Positions 8,680 through 17,228 of a stretch of DNA of 64,000 nt are shown here, in pieces. Under the pieces are notes generated by a model. That model was not told where the DNA came from and did not search any database. It saw only the letters and a program-made list of their open reading frames with translations. Origin of the DNA: Pseudoneobacillus sp042683745 (GTDB lineage: Bacteria; Bacillota; Bacilli; Bacillales; Cytobacillaceae); the NCBI RefSeq assembly GCF_042683745.1, contig NZ_JBHUJX010000023.1, positions 19,439 through 83,438 of the forward strand. Reading direction: 5' to 3'. Numbering within the stretch: position 1 is the first letter of the stretch; every line of letters begins with the position of its first letter. Position numbers and translations under genes: made by a program.

Positions 8680-9345
8680 TTATTTATTTAAAGTTCGCAA
8701 TTTGTAAAATAACCACGATCGAATGATAGATTCATTTGAACGATGGGATGCCACTTTATTTCTAAAATAAAAATCGCTTGTTTTAATCTCTATTTTTACA
8801 ATTGGTTTTACAGCTGTTGTGCTAATCCATTCGTTAAATCGGATGGCATGATTGCCTACTCGGGAGAAAGAGTCTTCTGGTAATAAGTAAACCATGCCGT
8901 AAATCCATGGATCATTTAAAAGTGTAGGCTTTGTTAACGAGTAAAAATGAAACATTTTTTTGCTTTTGGCAGAAAATGATCCGTTTCTAATATCTCCTAT
9001 TATTTTTTTCTTATCTAAGGTAGCATAGAAAATGGACCAAATCGGATCTTTAGTAGCAAAAACAGCTGTTGCCATTTTGCCATTAAATAAGGTTTGTTTA
9101 CGAGGTTCAAAAGAATCTATTTGTTTATTATTTGAGCCGTGCAAAACGATTGGCTTGTGACATGTCAGATAATGAAGGAATTTATATTTGGGGACTGAAA
9201 GGTTGTAATTAATTAGTTTATCCGCCTTTTCACAAGAGCTTTCAAACAAATCATTAAATATTTTTTCTTCCTCCTTCGTAATCGTTATTTCTGGTGAAGG
9301 ATAGAACAACATATTTAAAAGAATATGAATTAATGCTGTTTTCAA
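8680..9345 (-). CDS. Hypothetical protein with a possible ADP-ribosyltransferase-like motif set
   Basis: About 221 residues of no family I can name. AAAGGAG lies eight bases before a TTG at 9345; the ATG at 9351 sits only two bases from it. A conserved-looking core is VLHGSNNKQIDSFEPR, then AVFATKDPIWSIFYAT, then AIRFNEWIS. With the TTG start these give His69-Gly-Ser71, Tyr107 and Glu172, an order reminiscent of the H-Y-E motif of PARP/KptA-type transferases. That is a pattern match only. No signal peptide, no partner gene. Confidence 0.6.
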   Translation of the reverse strand: MKTALIHILLNMLFYPSPEITITKEEEKIFNDLFESSCEKADKLINYNLSVPKYKFLHYLTCHKPIVLHGSNNKQIDSFEPRKQTLFNGKMATAVFATKDPIWSIFYATLDKKKIIGDIRNGSFSAKSKKMFHFYSLTKPTLLNDPWIYGMVYLLPEDSFSRVGNHAIRFNEWISTTAVKPIVKIEIKTSDFYFRNKVASHRSNESIIRSWLFYKLRTLNK

Positions 9346-9533
9346 CTTCATCACTCCTTTGCCACTAAAATCATATTCAATAAAAATGGCTTAATACCTT
9401 ATTTTGAAAATAACTGCAAAACTGCTAATCGAAAAAATGGAGGAAAGCACATTTTAAACCCTGTAAAAAAAAGCCACTTAAATAGATGTGGTTCACCTTA
9501 TCTTAAGTATATGAGTTTTTTTATTATGAAAAT

Positions 9534-9590
9534 TTAACAAGTCAAAAATACCAAATTATAAAAATATAATTGGTATTTTTGACTTGTTAA
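9534..9590. terminator. Long palindrome, bidirectional terminator-like
   Basis: TTAACAAGTCAAAAATACCA and its complement form a 25-bp stem with one bulge around AAAAAT. It lies between two minus-strand genes, 40 bases after the stop of the gene at 9640. Both arms carry T runs, so it could stop transcription either way. Confidence 0.6.
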
Positions 9591-9639
9591 AATAATTGGG
9601 TATGGGACTTTGCACTTGTTAGTTACTTTTCTAATTTTG

Positions 9640-10032
9640 TTATGGTGCTATTTCAAGAAAATAATTCCTTATATCTTTTGGCAATTCTTCTACAGAAAGC
9701 ACTTTTAATTTTTTTGTACCTGGTGAGGTCATTACTACAAAAGCCTTTTCATCATATTCAAATAAAGTAAATTGATTTATTTTATTCGCACGAGTATTCA
9801 TGCTCTTTATAAATTCAAAGTCTTCTTCCTTGAAATTGTCTTCATATCCTTGCAACATTAATTTTTGTACCTCGTCAAAGTCTTCAGCAAAAGAGATTGC
9901 TTGGTATAATTCAAGTGAATTCTTAGGAGTAAAGACCATGACATAGTATGTTACTGCTCCACCTAAAATAAAAACAAATGTAAAAAAACTAATCCACTCT
10001 TTTAATGTTTTTTCCCTTCGAATTCCCCACAT
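9640..10032 (-). CDS. Small membrane-anchored hypothetical protein
   Basis: 130 residues starting MWGIRREKTLKEWISFF: GGAGGAGG lies seven bases upstream, which favours this ATG over the one 11 codons earlier. One transmembrane segment at about 12-34 (ISFFTFVFILGGAVTYYVMVF) is followed by a soluble part with an alternating helix/strand pattern (FDEVQKLMLQGYEDNFKEEDFEFI, FTLFEYDEKAFVVMTSPGTKKLKVLSVEELP). N-in, C-out topology is likely from the basic N-terminus. No family recognised. Confidence 0.65.
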   Translation of the reverse strand: MWGIRREKTLKEWISFFTFVFILGGAVTYYVMVFTPKNSLELYQAISFAEDFDEVQKLMLQGYEDNFKEEDFEFIKSMNTRANKINQFTLFEYDEKAFVVMTSPGTKKLKVLSVEELPKDIRNYFLEIAP

Positions 10033-10092
10033 AACAAACCTCCTCCTTAATCCTAATTTTACCATAATTAGGTATACACCTATCCCTTTTTA

Positions 10093-10126
10093 CAAAAAAG
10101 TGACTGTTCTCATTGAACAATCACTT
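10093..10126 (-). terminator. Intrinsic terminator of the SufR-like gene
   Basis: AAGTGATTGTT-CAATG-AGAACAGTCACTT then TTTTG on the minus strand. A homologous hairpin with similar flank occurs at 23336-23368. Confidence 0.75.
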
Positions 10127-10219
10127 GCGTTTAGTAAAACATTTTATGAATATACTCACTTACTTTGTAGCCAAATAACATAATTTCTTCAGGCCAATTG
10201 TAAGTCCATATTTTGCATT

Positions 10220-10906
10220 TCATTCCTTTTCAATAAAAAAGGAATATGACTCGGTGTGGATTGGTTGATCAGAATGTATCTTGAAAACGCAACGGCCATC
10301 ACCGTTTTGAAAAGTTTCTTTTCGGGTTACTTTCAGTGCAAGCAACCTTGTGAGTACGTTAACCGTCACACTGCAAAGGGCTGGACGCTTCATTGCAACA
10401 TTTGCGAATGGACAATTTCGTTCAATCAGTAACAGATCATCTTCATCCTGTTCAATCTCGATAAATGAATCATTTTCCATATATATATCCTTTAAAGCAA
10501 CAACTCGCTCATAAAGATTTAACGCTCGTAACCGACTCTCCCATTGCTGTACCCGACTTTCCGTCATGCTAGAAAGGATCTGTTTTAAAGTTTCTTCACC
10601 AAGTTGCGATATTACCGTGTCAATCAGTTCCACAGTAAGCCCGTCATAGCTTTTAGGAAATAGATGCTCTCCTACCAACGTCAGACTATAAAACAATGAT
10701 GGTCGACCAGCTCCAGCATCTGGAGCTCTTTCAGATTGTCGTTGAATATATTCATCTTGTGTAAGCTGGAGAAGATGCTGACGTACCGCTTCTCCTGTCA
10801 TCTGCAAACGAGAGGAAAGATCCGCAACGGTTGAAGGACCATTCTGTTTCAAATAATTCAAAATATCGCGCCGAGGACCTTGTAACTGATTTAAGTTAAT
10901 ACTCAC
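10220..10906 (-). CDS. SufR-like iron-sulfur transcriptional regulator
   Basis: A 228-residue regulator. Residues 8-60 form a winged helix-turn-helix (VADLSSRLQMTGEAVRQHLLQL) and GRPSLFYSLT is the wing. The C-terminal part carries three cysteines, Cys165 (ERNCPF), Cys178 (PALC) and Cys206 (GDGRCVF), spaced C-x12-C-x27-C as in SufR-type repressors, which bind a [4Fe-4S] cluster. It is divergent from two small membrane protein genes; the 200-base gap holds inverted repeats. No suf/isc genes are nearby, so the target is probably the neighbours. Confidence 0.82.
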   Translation of the reverse strand: MSINLNQLQGPRRDILNYLKQNGPSTVADLSSRLQMTGEAVRQHLLQLTQDEYIQRQSERAPDAGAGRPSLFYSLTLVGEHLFPKSYDGLTVELIDTVISQLGEETLKQILSSMTESRVQQWESRLRALNLYERVVALKDIYMENDSFIEIEQDEDDLLLIERNCPFANVAMKRPALCSVTVNVLTRLLALKVTRKETFQNGDGRCVFKIHSDQPIHTESYSFFIEKE

Positions 10907-10972
10907 ACCGATTACCTCCGTAAATATTCGATTATTCCAGTGAACTTGTATCTAATATGCCAAAAAAAGATT

Positions 10973-11050
10973 AATTAAACAAGTAATTATTCGTTTAATT
11001 CTGAATATTATGTATAAAACTAATTAACCAATTTTTATATTGTTTAATTA
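10973..11050. promoter_or_regulatory. Operator-like inverted repeats between the SufR-like gene and 11106
   Basis: AATTAAAC (10973-10980) faces GTTTAATT (10993-11000), and TAATTAACCAA (11021-11031) faces TTGTTTAATTA (11040-11050). The shared half-site is AATTAAACAA. Position in the divergent promoter region next to a DNA-binding Fe-S regulator suggests its binding sites. Confidence 0.5.
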
Positions 11051-11105
11051 GAGATATTAGTTGAATGAAGTGGATTACATTAATTGTAATGGAGGGATGA
11101 TTAAA

Positions 11106-11444
11106 ATGCTGATATCATCTGTTGTTCTTTTTGCAGTTGCTGCACTTGGTGGTATGGTACTTGGGGTTCTAGGTCTTCGACAAAGAGATTTACCTATGGG
11201 GTTGTCGATTATACATGGCGTAGTTGCAGCGTCTGGGCTTATTTGTTTAATTCTTGCAGTTGTGCAAGGGGGTGTAGGAGTACTTCCACTCATCGCCTTG
11301 ATTCTTTTCATTATTGCTGCACTTGGCGGATTCGTATTGTTTTCTTACCATTTACGCCGGAAACCACATCCTAAAGGCCTAATCGTGATCCATGCTTTAG
11401 CCGCGGTTATCGCATTTGTCTTATTAGTTATTGGAATCTTATAA
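11106..11444 (+). CDS. Small four-helix membrane protein
   Basis: 112 residues starting MLISSVVLFAVAALGG; GGAGGG lies ten bases upstream, so the longer frame from 11061 is not preferred. Four hydrophobic segments alternate with short basic loops (GLRQRDLPMG, RRKPHPKG). The two halves are similar, each with a pair of helices, a basic loop and then LSIIHG or LIVIHA, suggesting internal duplication. The next gene starts 14 bases on and both are divergent from the SufR-like regulator. Function unknown. Confidence 0.72.
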   Translation: MLISSVVLFAVAALGGMVLGVLGLRQRDLPMGLSIIHGVVAASGLICLILAVVQGGVGVLPLIALILFIIAALGGFVLFSYHLRRKPHPKGLIVIHALAAVIAFVLLVIGIL

Positions 11445-11457
11445 GGGGTGGATATTA

Positions 11458-11937
11458 ATGAAACAGCGGTCCAAGTTGAGATTTTTTGGGCATCCAGTAC
11501 ACCCTGTTATTACACATTTTCCAATGGCCCTATTACCAGTGTCCTTTCTTGGTGACCTGCTTGGAGTCTGGAAAGATACTTCGTTTTGGTGGAGCTTTTC
11601 GTTTTATAATCTAGCCATTGGTCTTGTTTTCTCCATACCTGCGCTAATTACTGGTATGATTGACTTTATTACCATTCCTCAAAAAGGAAATGTCGAACGT
11701 GTTGCATTACGCCATATGACCGTAATGATTGCGGCAATTTTGATGTATATGGTCAGCTTTTATATTCGCATTGGTATTGAAATTCCTTCTGGATGGCGGC
11801 TAATAAGTTCCGTTACTCTATCATTTATTGGTACGATCTTTCTTCTAATCGGGGGATGGTTTGGCGGGCAGCTCGTTTACCGACACGCTGCAGGAAGCAA
11901 TCCAATAAATGAACAGTCTGAATTGGAAAAGTCTTGA
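11458..11937 (+). CDS. DUF2231 membrane protein
   Basis: 159 residues from ATG 11458 (RBS AGGGGTGG); the frame from 11431 overlaps the previous gene and lacks an RBS. It begins with the DUF2231 hallmark GHPVHPVITHFPMALLP, where His residues lie at the start of the first of four membrane helices; a further His (ALRHMTVM) lies mid-protein. Histidines in these helices suggest haem or metal binding, fitting the neighbouring iron-sulfur regulator, but that link is inference. The last 20 residues are a polar cytoplasmic tail. Confidence 0.82.
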   Translation: MKQRSKLRFFGHPVHPVITHFPMALLPVSFLGDLLGVWKDTSFWWSFSFYNLAIGLVFSIPALITGMIDFITIPQKGNVERVALRHMTVMIAAILMYMVSFYIRIGIEIPSGWRLISSVTLSFIGTIFLLIGGWFGGQLVYRHAAGSNPINEQSELEKS

Positions 11938-11961
11938 TAGAAATAGTAATTTTGAGTTAGA

Positions 11962-12000
11962 AAAAAGAGCCTTGCTACCATTCATTCGTAGCAAAGCTTT
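11962..12000 (+). terminator. Terminator of the DUF2231 operon
   Basis: AGAGCCTTGCTAC and GTAGCAAAGCTTT pair around TCATTCATTC. It is a diverged copy of the terminator at 6849-6883, including the preceding GTAGAAAAA-like bases. The next 200 bases up to gltX hold nothing recognisable. Confidence 0.65.
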
Positions 12001-12216
12001 TAAAATTTCAATTTAATCCATCTAATTATTCCTGTCTAAATTTAAGGGTCTTGAGAATTCTTTTAGATATATTACGATGAACTTTACCACAGATAGTTGT
12101 AAAGACTAGCGGTCGGTTGCAGTTTATTTGAAAGGTCTCACTTTGTAATGAAGTTAAATGACCAGGAAATTGGTTTCCCCAATCACTATTTTGATATGAT
12201 ATTTAGTTGATTTCGA

Positions 12217-13881
12217 CTAAATGGAATCACCTAGGAAATTCTGCATTCTCGTAAGAACCCTTTTTTCACCCATTACTTTCATCATTTCAAACAAATCAGG
12301 TGTATTAGTTCTGTTGGTTAGAACGACCCTAATGATCATCGCTACATCACCAACATGTCCTTTGTAATGGTTAGGATTAGCTTTATATTGCTTCATTTCC
12401 TTTGCAAAGCCGAGTTCCCCAGCAAGTTCTTTTATTTCATCGAACCAAGCTTCCTTTTCATTATTAAACTTATAAGTTTTGCTAAAACCTAATACAATGT
12501 CTTTCGCAACATTAAAACTTACATTTGTAGGTAACTTATAGCCACTCATTACATCCTTTTCAAACAATTCGTCATAAAAGAAAGCAATCATCGACTTCAC
12601 ATCTGACCACTTTGAATAATCTTTTCTTGGTTTCTCAATGATTCGACCTATATTTAAAATGTTTACAGTGTATTCCTGATTCCTGTCAATTAAAGTATAA
12701 AGCTCAGAATCAAATTCCTTTGCCCAAGTGTATAAAGGGTCAAATACTTGTTTACCTGTAAGCTTTGAGATAACATCCTTGCTGACATCATTAAGTTTAT
12801 TCATGTCAAATAAGGCACCACTGGCATTCATTTTATTAGTATTGATAAAAAAGTCTTTAAATGATTTATGAGGATTTGCCATCCTCCATTCTTCAAAGTC
12901 AGAATTAATGAGATTCATGAAGTATTCATTTATAGCTATTCCTGGGTATCCTTGTTCTTTGTAATACTCAGCGGTACCATCCAGATCCTTACGCTTACTA
13001 AATTTCCGTTTAGAAGCTCCGACTTGCTTCATTATTGGAGCAATATGTCCGTATTTCGGTATGCTAAAACCTAAGGTTTCAAACAACTGAATATGAATAG
13101 GCACGGATGAAAGCCATTCATCGCCCCTAATAACATGGGTCGTACCCATCAGAAAATCATCTATGGCATGAGCGAAGTGATAAGTTGGTAAACCATCTGT
13201 TTTCATAATTACTATATCTTGATCATTTTCAGGTAACTCTATCGGACCTTTCACCAAATCATGGTACGTTATTCTCCTATCAGATGTACCTGAAGATCTA
13301 AGTCTAATAACAAACGGTTTACCATTTAAAATCTCTTCATTGGCTTTCTGGACAGTTATATCTCGATGTTTAGCCCACTGACCATAGTATCCTGTTGTTA
13401 CTTTTAAATCCTGCTGGCTTTTTCTTATCTTTTGTAAATCGTTTGCATCGCAGAAGCATGGATATGCTAATCCATTCAGTACTAAATGTTTAATAAAAAC
13501 CTTATAGATTTGTGTTCGTATGCTTTGTTTATAAGGTCCATAGGTACCCTTATCGTCGCCTGAGAGCTGTGGTCCTTCATCAAAATGAATCCCAAAGTAT
13601 GACAATGAATTTATAATGTTCTCGAGGCTGCCTTTTACTTCGCGTTTTTTGTCTGTGTCTTCAATACGTAGGAAAAAGACTCCATTACTTTGGTGGGCTA
13701 ATCTTTCCGAAATTAACGTTGCGTATAGCCCCCCTATGTTTAGTGAACCCGTTGGGCTCGGTGCAAATCGTGTTACCATAGCAGATGAGGACAAATTTCT
13801 TGGCGGATATAAGGAAAAAATATCAACCGGTAATTGTCTTACATCCGGAAATAAAAGTTCCGCCATATTCTCATTTGACAT
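12217..13881 (-). CDS. gltX: Second, divergent glutamyl-tRNA synthetase under T-box control
   Basis: 554 residues from the ATG eight bases after AGGAGG. A class I synthetase: FAPSPTG followed by SLNIGGLYATL, RIEDTDKKRE, then HVIRGDEWLSSVPIH, and the KMSKS-like KRKFSKRKD near 290. The usual first His of the HIGH loop is Asn here (N-I-G-G, near residue 48). It is about 70 residues longer than ordinary Bacillus GluRS (about 485) and resembles the long GluRS type seen in clostridia. The gene stands alone; the housekeeping gltX is normally beside cysE-cysS, so this is probably an accessory copy. The T-box specifier GAA supports glutamate. Confidence 0.85.
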   Translation of the reverse strand: MSNENMAELLFPDVRQLPVDIFSLYPPRNLSSSAMVTRFAPSPTGSLNIGGLYATLISERLAHQSNGVFFLRIEDTDKKREVKGSLENIINSLSYFGIHFDEGPQLSGDDKGTYGPYKQSIRTQIYKVFIKHLVLNGLAYPCFCDANDLQKIRKSQQDLKVTTGYYGQWAKHRDITVQKANEEILNGKPFVIRLRSSGTSDRRITYHDLVKGPIELPENDQDIVIMKTDGLPTYHFAHAIDDFLMGTTHVIRGDEWLSSVPIHIQLFETLGFSIPKYGHIAPIMKQVGASKRKFSKRKDLDGTAEYYKEQGYPGIAINEYFMNLINSDFEEWRMANPHKSFKDFFINTNKMNASGALFDMNKLNDVSKDVISKLTGKQVFDPLYTWAKEFDSELYTLIDRNQEYTVNILNIGRIIEKPRKDYSKWSDVKSMIAFFYDELFEKDVMSGYKLPTNVSFNVAKDIVLGFSKTYKFNNEKEAWFDEIKELAGELGFAKEMKQYKANPNHYKGHVGDVAMIIRVVLTNRTNTPDLFEMMKVMGEKRVLTRMQNFLGDSI

Positions 13882-13903
13882 TGTCATACCCTCCTAAAAG
13901 TTC

Positions 13904-14184
13904 AAAATAAAAAGCCCTTCGTCCTTTATAAAGGACGAAAGGCTTGCTTCCGCGTTACCACCTAAATTGGTTAAAAACCCGCTCATTATGCAGCAATTCA
14001 TTATATTGCTACACATTTCTATAACGGGAAATCCCCGGTAGACCTACTCCAATTTTTTGGTCTACTGCTCCAAGGCTTCTTTCATTAAGCTCGAATACCC
14101 AATCTCAGCAGCATGGGCTCTCTTTCATTCGAGTGATTAATTACTCTTCCTCTTCACTACATTTTACATTATGTGGATATAAAT
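13904..14184 (-). promoter_or_regulatory. T-box riboswitch, glutamate (GAA specifier)
   Basis: The minus-strand leader of the GltX gene. Stem I includes CTCGAAT paired with ATTCGAG around an AGAGAG/GCTGCTGAGA core. The specifier loop reads TTAAT-GAA-A with GAA at 14083-14081. The T-box is TTAGGTGGTAACGCGG (13965-13950). The terminator pairs AAGCCTTTCGTCC with GGACGAAGGGCTT ahead of a T run at 13904-13945. Uncharged tRNA-Glu would stabilise the antiterminator. Confidence 0.9.
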
Positions 14185-14190
14185 ATTCAT

Positions 14191-14219
14191 ATATTAAGAG
14201 ATAATACCTATTTTGTCAA
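14191..14219 (-). promoter_or_regulatory. Sigma-A promoter of the T-box gltX gene
   Basis: TTGACA (14219-14214), a 17-base spacer and TAATAT (14196-14191), upstream of T-box stem I. Confidence 0.8.
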
Positions 14220-14407
14220 CAATCTAATTCGTACTTTAAGAACAACATTTTTTTTAACGCTCTATAGTCGGGAAACTACTTGATTACCTGAGCAATAAAA
14301 GAAGAAATTCCTCCTACTAAGGCTTTATTTGAAGAGTCTGTTATGAGTACATTCAAAAAATGAGCGACACCTAAGCATCTGTTTAATAACAAATGCATCA
14401 CAACTCG

Positions 14408-14758
14408 CTATTTTTCCCAAAGCTCGACCAGACGACCTTCAGGATCTTTAATCCAAATAAACTTTCCATATTCACTCATCTCTTCTTTCTTTTCAAGCGG
14501 CACACCAATTTGTTCAAGATGCTCAATCATCTCGTCTAGATTATGTACTTGGAAATTTAACATCACTTGTTGTTCTGTTGGAAAATAACTGTCATTCTCG
14601 GTAAAGAATGAAAAGATAGTCTCATTTCCTAATTGAGGTTTTATTATAGTTCCATTCCAATTATTTATATCAATTTTCAACACTTCACTGTACCATTTTT
14701 TCACAACATCAAGATTTTTTGTTCTCCAAAATATTCCACCGAAACCTTTAATCATCAT
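14408..14758 (-). CDS. VOC/glyoxalase-fold protein
   Basis: 116 residues, one vicinal-oxygen-chelate domain: GGIFWRTKNLDVVKKWYSEVL at the start and FIWIKDPEGRLVELWEK at the end, where the closing Glu is the usual metal ligand. Proteins of this size dimerise to form two sites. The substrate cannot be told from sequence; family members include glyoxalase I, dioxygenases and antibiotic-resistance proteins. RBS AGAAGGAGATA precedes the ATG. Monocistronic. Confidence 0.75.
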   Translation of the reverse strand: MMIKGFGGIFWRTKNLDVVKKWYSEVLKIDINNWNGTIIKPQLGNETIFSFFTENDSYFPTEQQVMLNFQVHNLDEMIEHLEQIGVPLEKKEEMSEYGKFIWIKDPEGRLVELWEK

Positions 14759-14846
14759 ATCTATCTCCTTCTACTGTAATTTTGTTTTTCGACTATTGTT
14801 ACGTTTCCTTTTCACAAATCTGATCTCTTAGCTGATCTTGTATTTA

Positions 14847-15252
14847 TTATATTTTATAGTTTGGGTTGTTCATAATTTCGTTAATCAATTTCAAGATATC
14901 CTCATTTTTGTTATTACTTGTATCTATAATATGTTTCTTATCTATTCCCGAATCTAAAAAACTCATTAAGTAACAATTGACATCGCTCACCCATTCTATC
15001 CTCCGGCTTTCTCATATTATCCCTATTGATCAATGTTTCAATATCAGTCAAAAAACCACATATTTTACTTCTACATTCATTAACATGCATATGGCTTATG
15101 TAATCACCTTAAATATAAGCACTCTTTGGTAGCTTTTGAACAAGTTGTTTTGAAGTTGTTGATTTACCAACTCCTGCTGGACCCGACAATAGATATACCG
15201 TGCTGTTTTCGACTTTCTCCACTTTGTTCAATCCTCGAGGTTCATTTTTCAT
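14847..15252 (-). pseudogene. Broken P-loop kinase-like ATPase
   Basis: From ATG 15252 (RBS GGGGGAG) the frame reads to VYLLSGPAGVGKSTTSKQL, a clear Walker A, then KLPKSAYI and a stop. Further frames continue GDYISHMHVN and DRMGERCQLLLNEFF, and the last part reaches NPNYKI before a stop at 14847. Intact relatives are small Bacillus AAA/kinase-like proteins in which ISGDDISHMH follows the same motif. At least one nonsense change and one frameshift inactivate it. The remaining sequence up to 15648 holds nothing I recognise. Confidence 0.75.
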
Positions 15253-15648
15253 TTTCTCCCCCAAATTTTACGCCTTTGATAAAAACTCGTTTGAGTCTCT
15301 ATTTTAAAACGCTTATTTTTCAAATTATTTCAATCTAATTATCCCAGAAAAGTCCACTGTTATTAGTGCCCATGCAACAAGTACAAAAGTGGGCGACATC
15401 TCCGAAACGATGGCTATTAAGCAGCTGTTTGGTAAACAAGCTTAACAGATTCCAGTAACAGCTAATTTAGTGGTTTTATAAAGTCCCTATTAATTTGTTT
15501 GATAACTTTAATGCTTCTTTTCTATATGTTGCTCGTCCAGATATTAATACCTCGTCAGATAGTATAAATGGATATAGTTAGTGGATAAGAAAAGCTCGCT
15601 CCAAAATTTATATTGAAGCGAGCTTAAAAATTATTCTTGTTTTCTGAT

Positions 15649-16170
15649 TTACTGAAGTTCGACCAAAAGATCATCGAGGCGTTCATATTGTGAAGCAGTG
15701 CCTTCAGTTACACCCATTTCCATTACCTGCTGTAGCCCCTCAACTGTTGCGTATTCAGAACGCATGATAAGTTTTGTCTTACCATCTTGTTCAATAAACG
15801 ACATCGTTACTACTGTCGTAGGCATCCCCTCAATGGTGTTGCCATCTTTATCGGAAAATACATCGGTTAAGATAATCTTTTCCGGAACTTTAATCTCATT
15901 ATAGATAGCTTTACCCCAAGCTTCATAGCCATAAAAGTCTCCTTGATTCTTATCTATGCACCGCATGCAATAATGCCATACACCGTTAGGCTTAAACTCA
16001 AACGTAAGATTTTCTGTCTGCCAGCCTTTCGGGCCCCACCAGTTCGCTAAATGCTGAGGCTCAGAAAAAGCCTTAAAAACCAGTTCTCTTGGTGCATTGA
16101 AAATCCGCTCCATGACAAGAACTTTCCCTTCAGTAGTTACTATCAACTTGTTTGTTATATTATTTTCCAT
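15649..16170 (-). CDS. SRPBCC/AHSA1-domain protein
   Basis: 173 residues of the activator of Hsp90 ATPase-like SRPBCC family: VMERIFNAPRELVFKAFSEPQHLANWWGPKGW at 19-50, then WHYCMRCID and the closing helix VTEGTASQYERLDDLLVEL. Such proteins bind hydrophobic ligands; the YndB/CalC-like group is often encoded beside an ArsR regulator exactly as here (24-base gap). RBS TTAGGAGG is strong. The ligand is unknown. Confidence 0.85.
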   Translation of the reverse strand: MENNITNKLIVTTEGKVLVMERIFNAPRELVFKAFSEPQHLANWWGPKGWQTENLTFEFKPNGVWHYCMRCIDKNQGDFYGYEAWGKAIYNEIKVPEKIILTDVFSDKDGNTIEGMPTTVVTMSFIEQDGKTKLIMRSEYATVEGLQQVMEMGVTEGTASQYERLDDLLVELQ

Positions 16171-16194
16171 CCTATTTACCTCCTAATGATATTT

Positions 16195-16518
16195 TTAATT
16201 TTCTTCTTTTTTTAGCATTTTTTCTAAATAATCATCTAGACGATCAAATCTTTCTTCCCATATGTGGCGATAGGTTTCCAACCATGCATCCATATCTTTA
16301 AAAGGGGCTGCTCTTAATTGATAGATTCTACGGTTGGCATCTACTTGTGCTTCAACAATTCCAGCGTCGCTGAGAACACGAAGATGTTTGGATGCTTGCG
16401 GTTGACGAATTTGTAAACGATTAGCAATTTCACCAACAGTTAATGGGTTCTTCTTCAAAATCTCAACAATCTGTAAGCGGGTAGGTTCGGCAAGAGCGTT
16501 CAATGTTGTAATTTCCAT
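16195..16518 (-). CDS. ArsR-family transcriptional regulator
   Basis: 107 residues from ATG 16518 (AGGAG upstream); the frame to 16548 has no RBS. A winged HTH runs LAEPTRLQIVEILKKNPLTVGEIANRLQIRQPQASKHLRVLSDAGIV, with the wing at VEAQVDANRRIYQL. Metal-binding CxC motifs are absent, so it is not a metal sensor of the ArsR/SmtB kind. The C-terminus is a helix with WEERFDRLDDYLEKML. It leads a two-gene operon with the SRPBCC protein and probably represses it. Confidence 0.87.
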   Translation of the reverse strand: MEITTLNALAEPTRLQIVEILKKNPLTVGEIANRLQIRQPQASKHLRVLSDAGIVEAQVDANRRIYQLRAAPFKDMDAWLETYRHIWEERFDRLDDYLEKMLKKEEN

Positions 16519-16787
16519 TAATATGATTTCACTCCTATCTATAAACAACTAGTGTATATATAAATTTGCCTCCTATTAACTTTTGTTATGTTTAGTGTTA
16601 ATGCCTCCCTACTTAATATAACAACAATATACCCCACAAGGAATATTCCTGTCAAGGAATATTTGTGAATTTCAAAAACTACAACTGTAACAACATTTAT
16701 TTACTCATCCAATCCCATTAATATATATTCTCTTTTTGCAGTGGCCTCAATGTCATTATTCTTAACAAGTGGTGAAATCCGTATCTG

Positions 16788-17228
16788 TTATTCTTTTGGG
16801 GTTAATTGTTCAAAATATTCATATAATTTATTATACAATAGTGGATCCGTAATGTAGGATTTCCCTCCAATTACAGAAAGTTTACCTTGATGATTAATCG
16901 CCACATAATTAGACGTCTTTTTACCTTTTTCATCAACAAGAATAACAAAAAAACTCAAGGCTTCTGCTTGATTAAATATATTAGTATCAAAAGTTCTACG
17001 TAATCGTTTTGAATTTAGTATTTGAGAAAACTCTTTAATCTTTTTTAGATCTGATATTTTCTCACTATAATCATATCTTTCGCCAAGTTTAAAGTAAGTT
17101 CCAAAAGTGATTGACTCTATTTTTTCACCCTCTGAAAGTATATTAAAAGCATTTTTGGGAATCAAAATGTATACTAGACTACAAGCAACTAAAATTGCAA
17201 TAATTGTAATATATCTTTTTCTCATCAT
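16788..17228 (-). CDS. Exported or membrane-anchored hypothetical protein
   Basis: 146 residues. Residues 4-24 (KRYITIIAILVACSLVYILIP) form an uncleaved anchor or signal sequence; a Cys at 16 lacks a good lipobox. The remainder is a small mixed fold, with ALSFFVILVDEKGKKTSNYVAIN and KLSVIGGKSYITDPLLYNKLYEYFEQL. It resembles small secreted Bacillus proteins of unknown function. RBS GAGGTG. Function unknown. Confidence 0.6.
   Translation of the reverse strand: MMRKRYITIIAILVACSLVYILIPKNAFNILSEGEKIESITFGTYFKLGERYDYSEKISDLKKIKEFSQILNSKRLRRTFDTNIFNQAEALSFFVILVDEKGKKTSNYVAINHQGKLSVIGGKSYITDPLLYNKLYEYFEQLTPKE

Noticed and set aside
15126..15338. Plus-strand 70-codon frame
   Set aside because: Antisense to the broken P-loop gene, whose Walker A motif is clear on the other strand.
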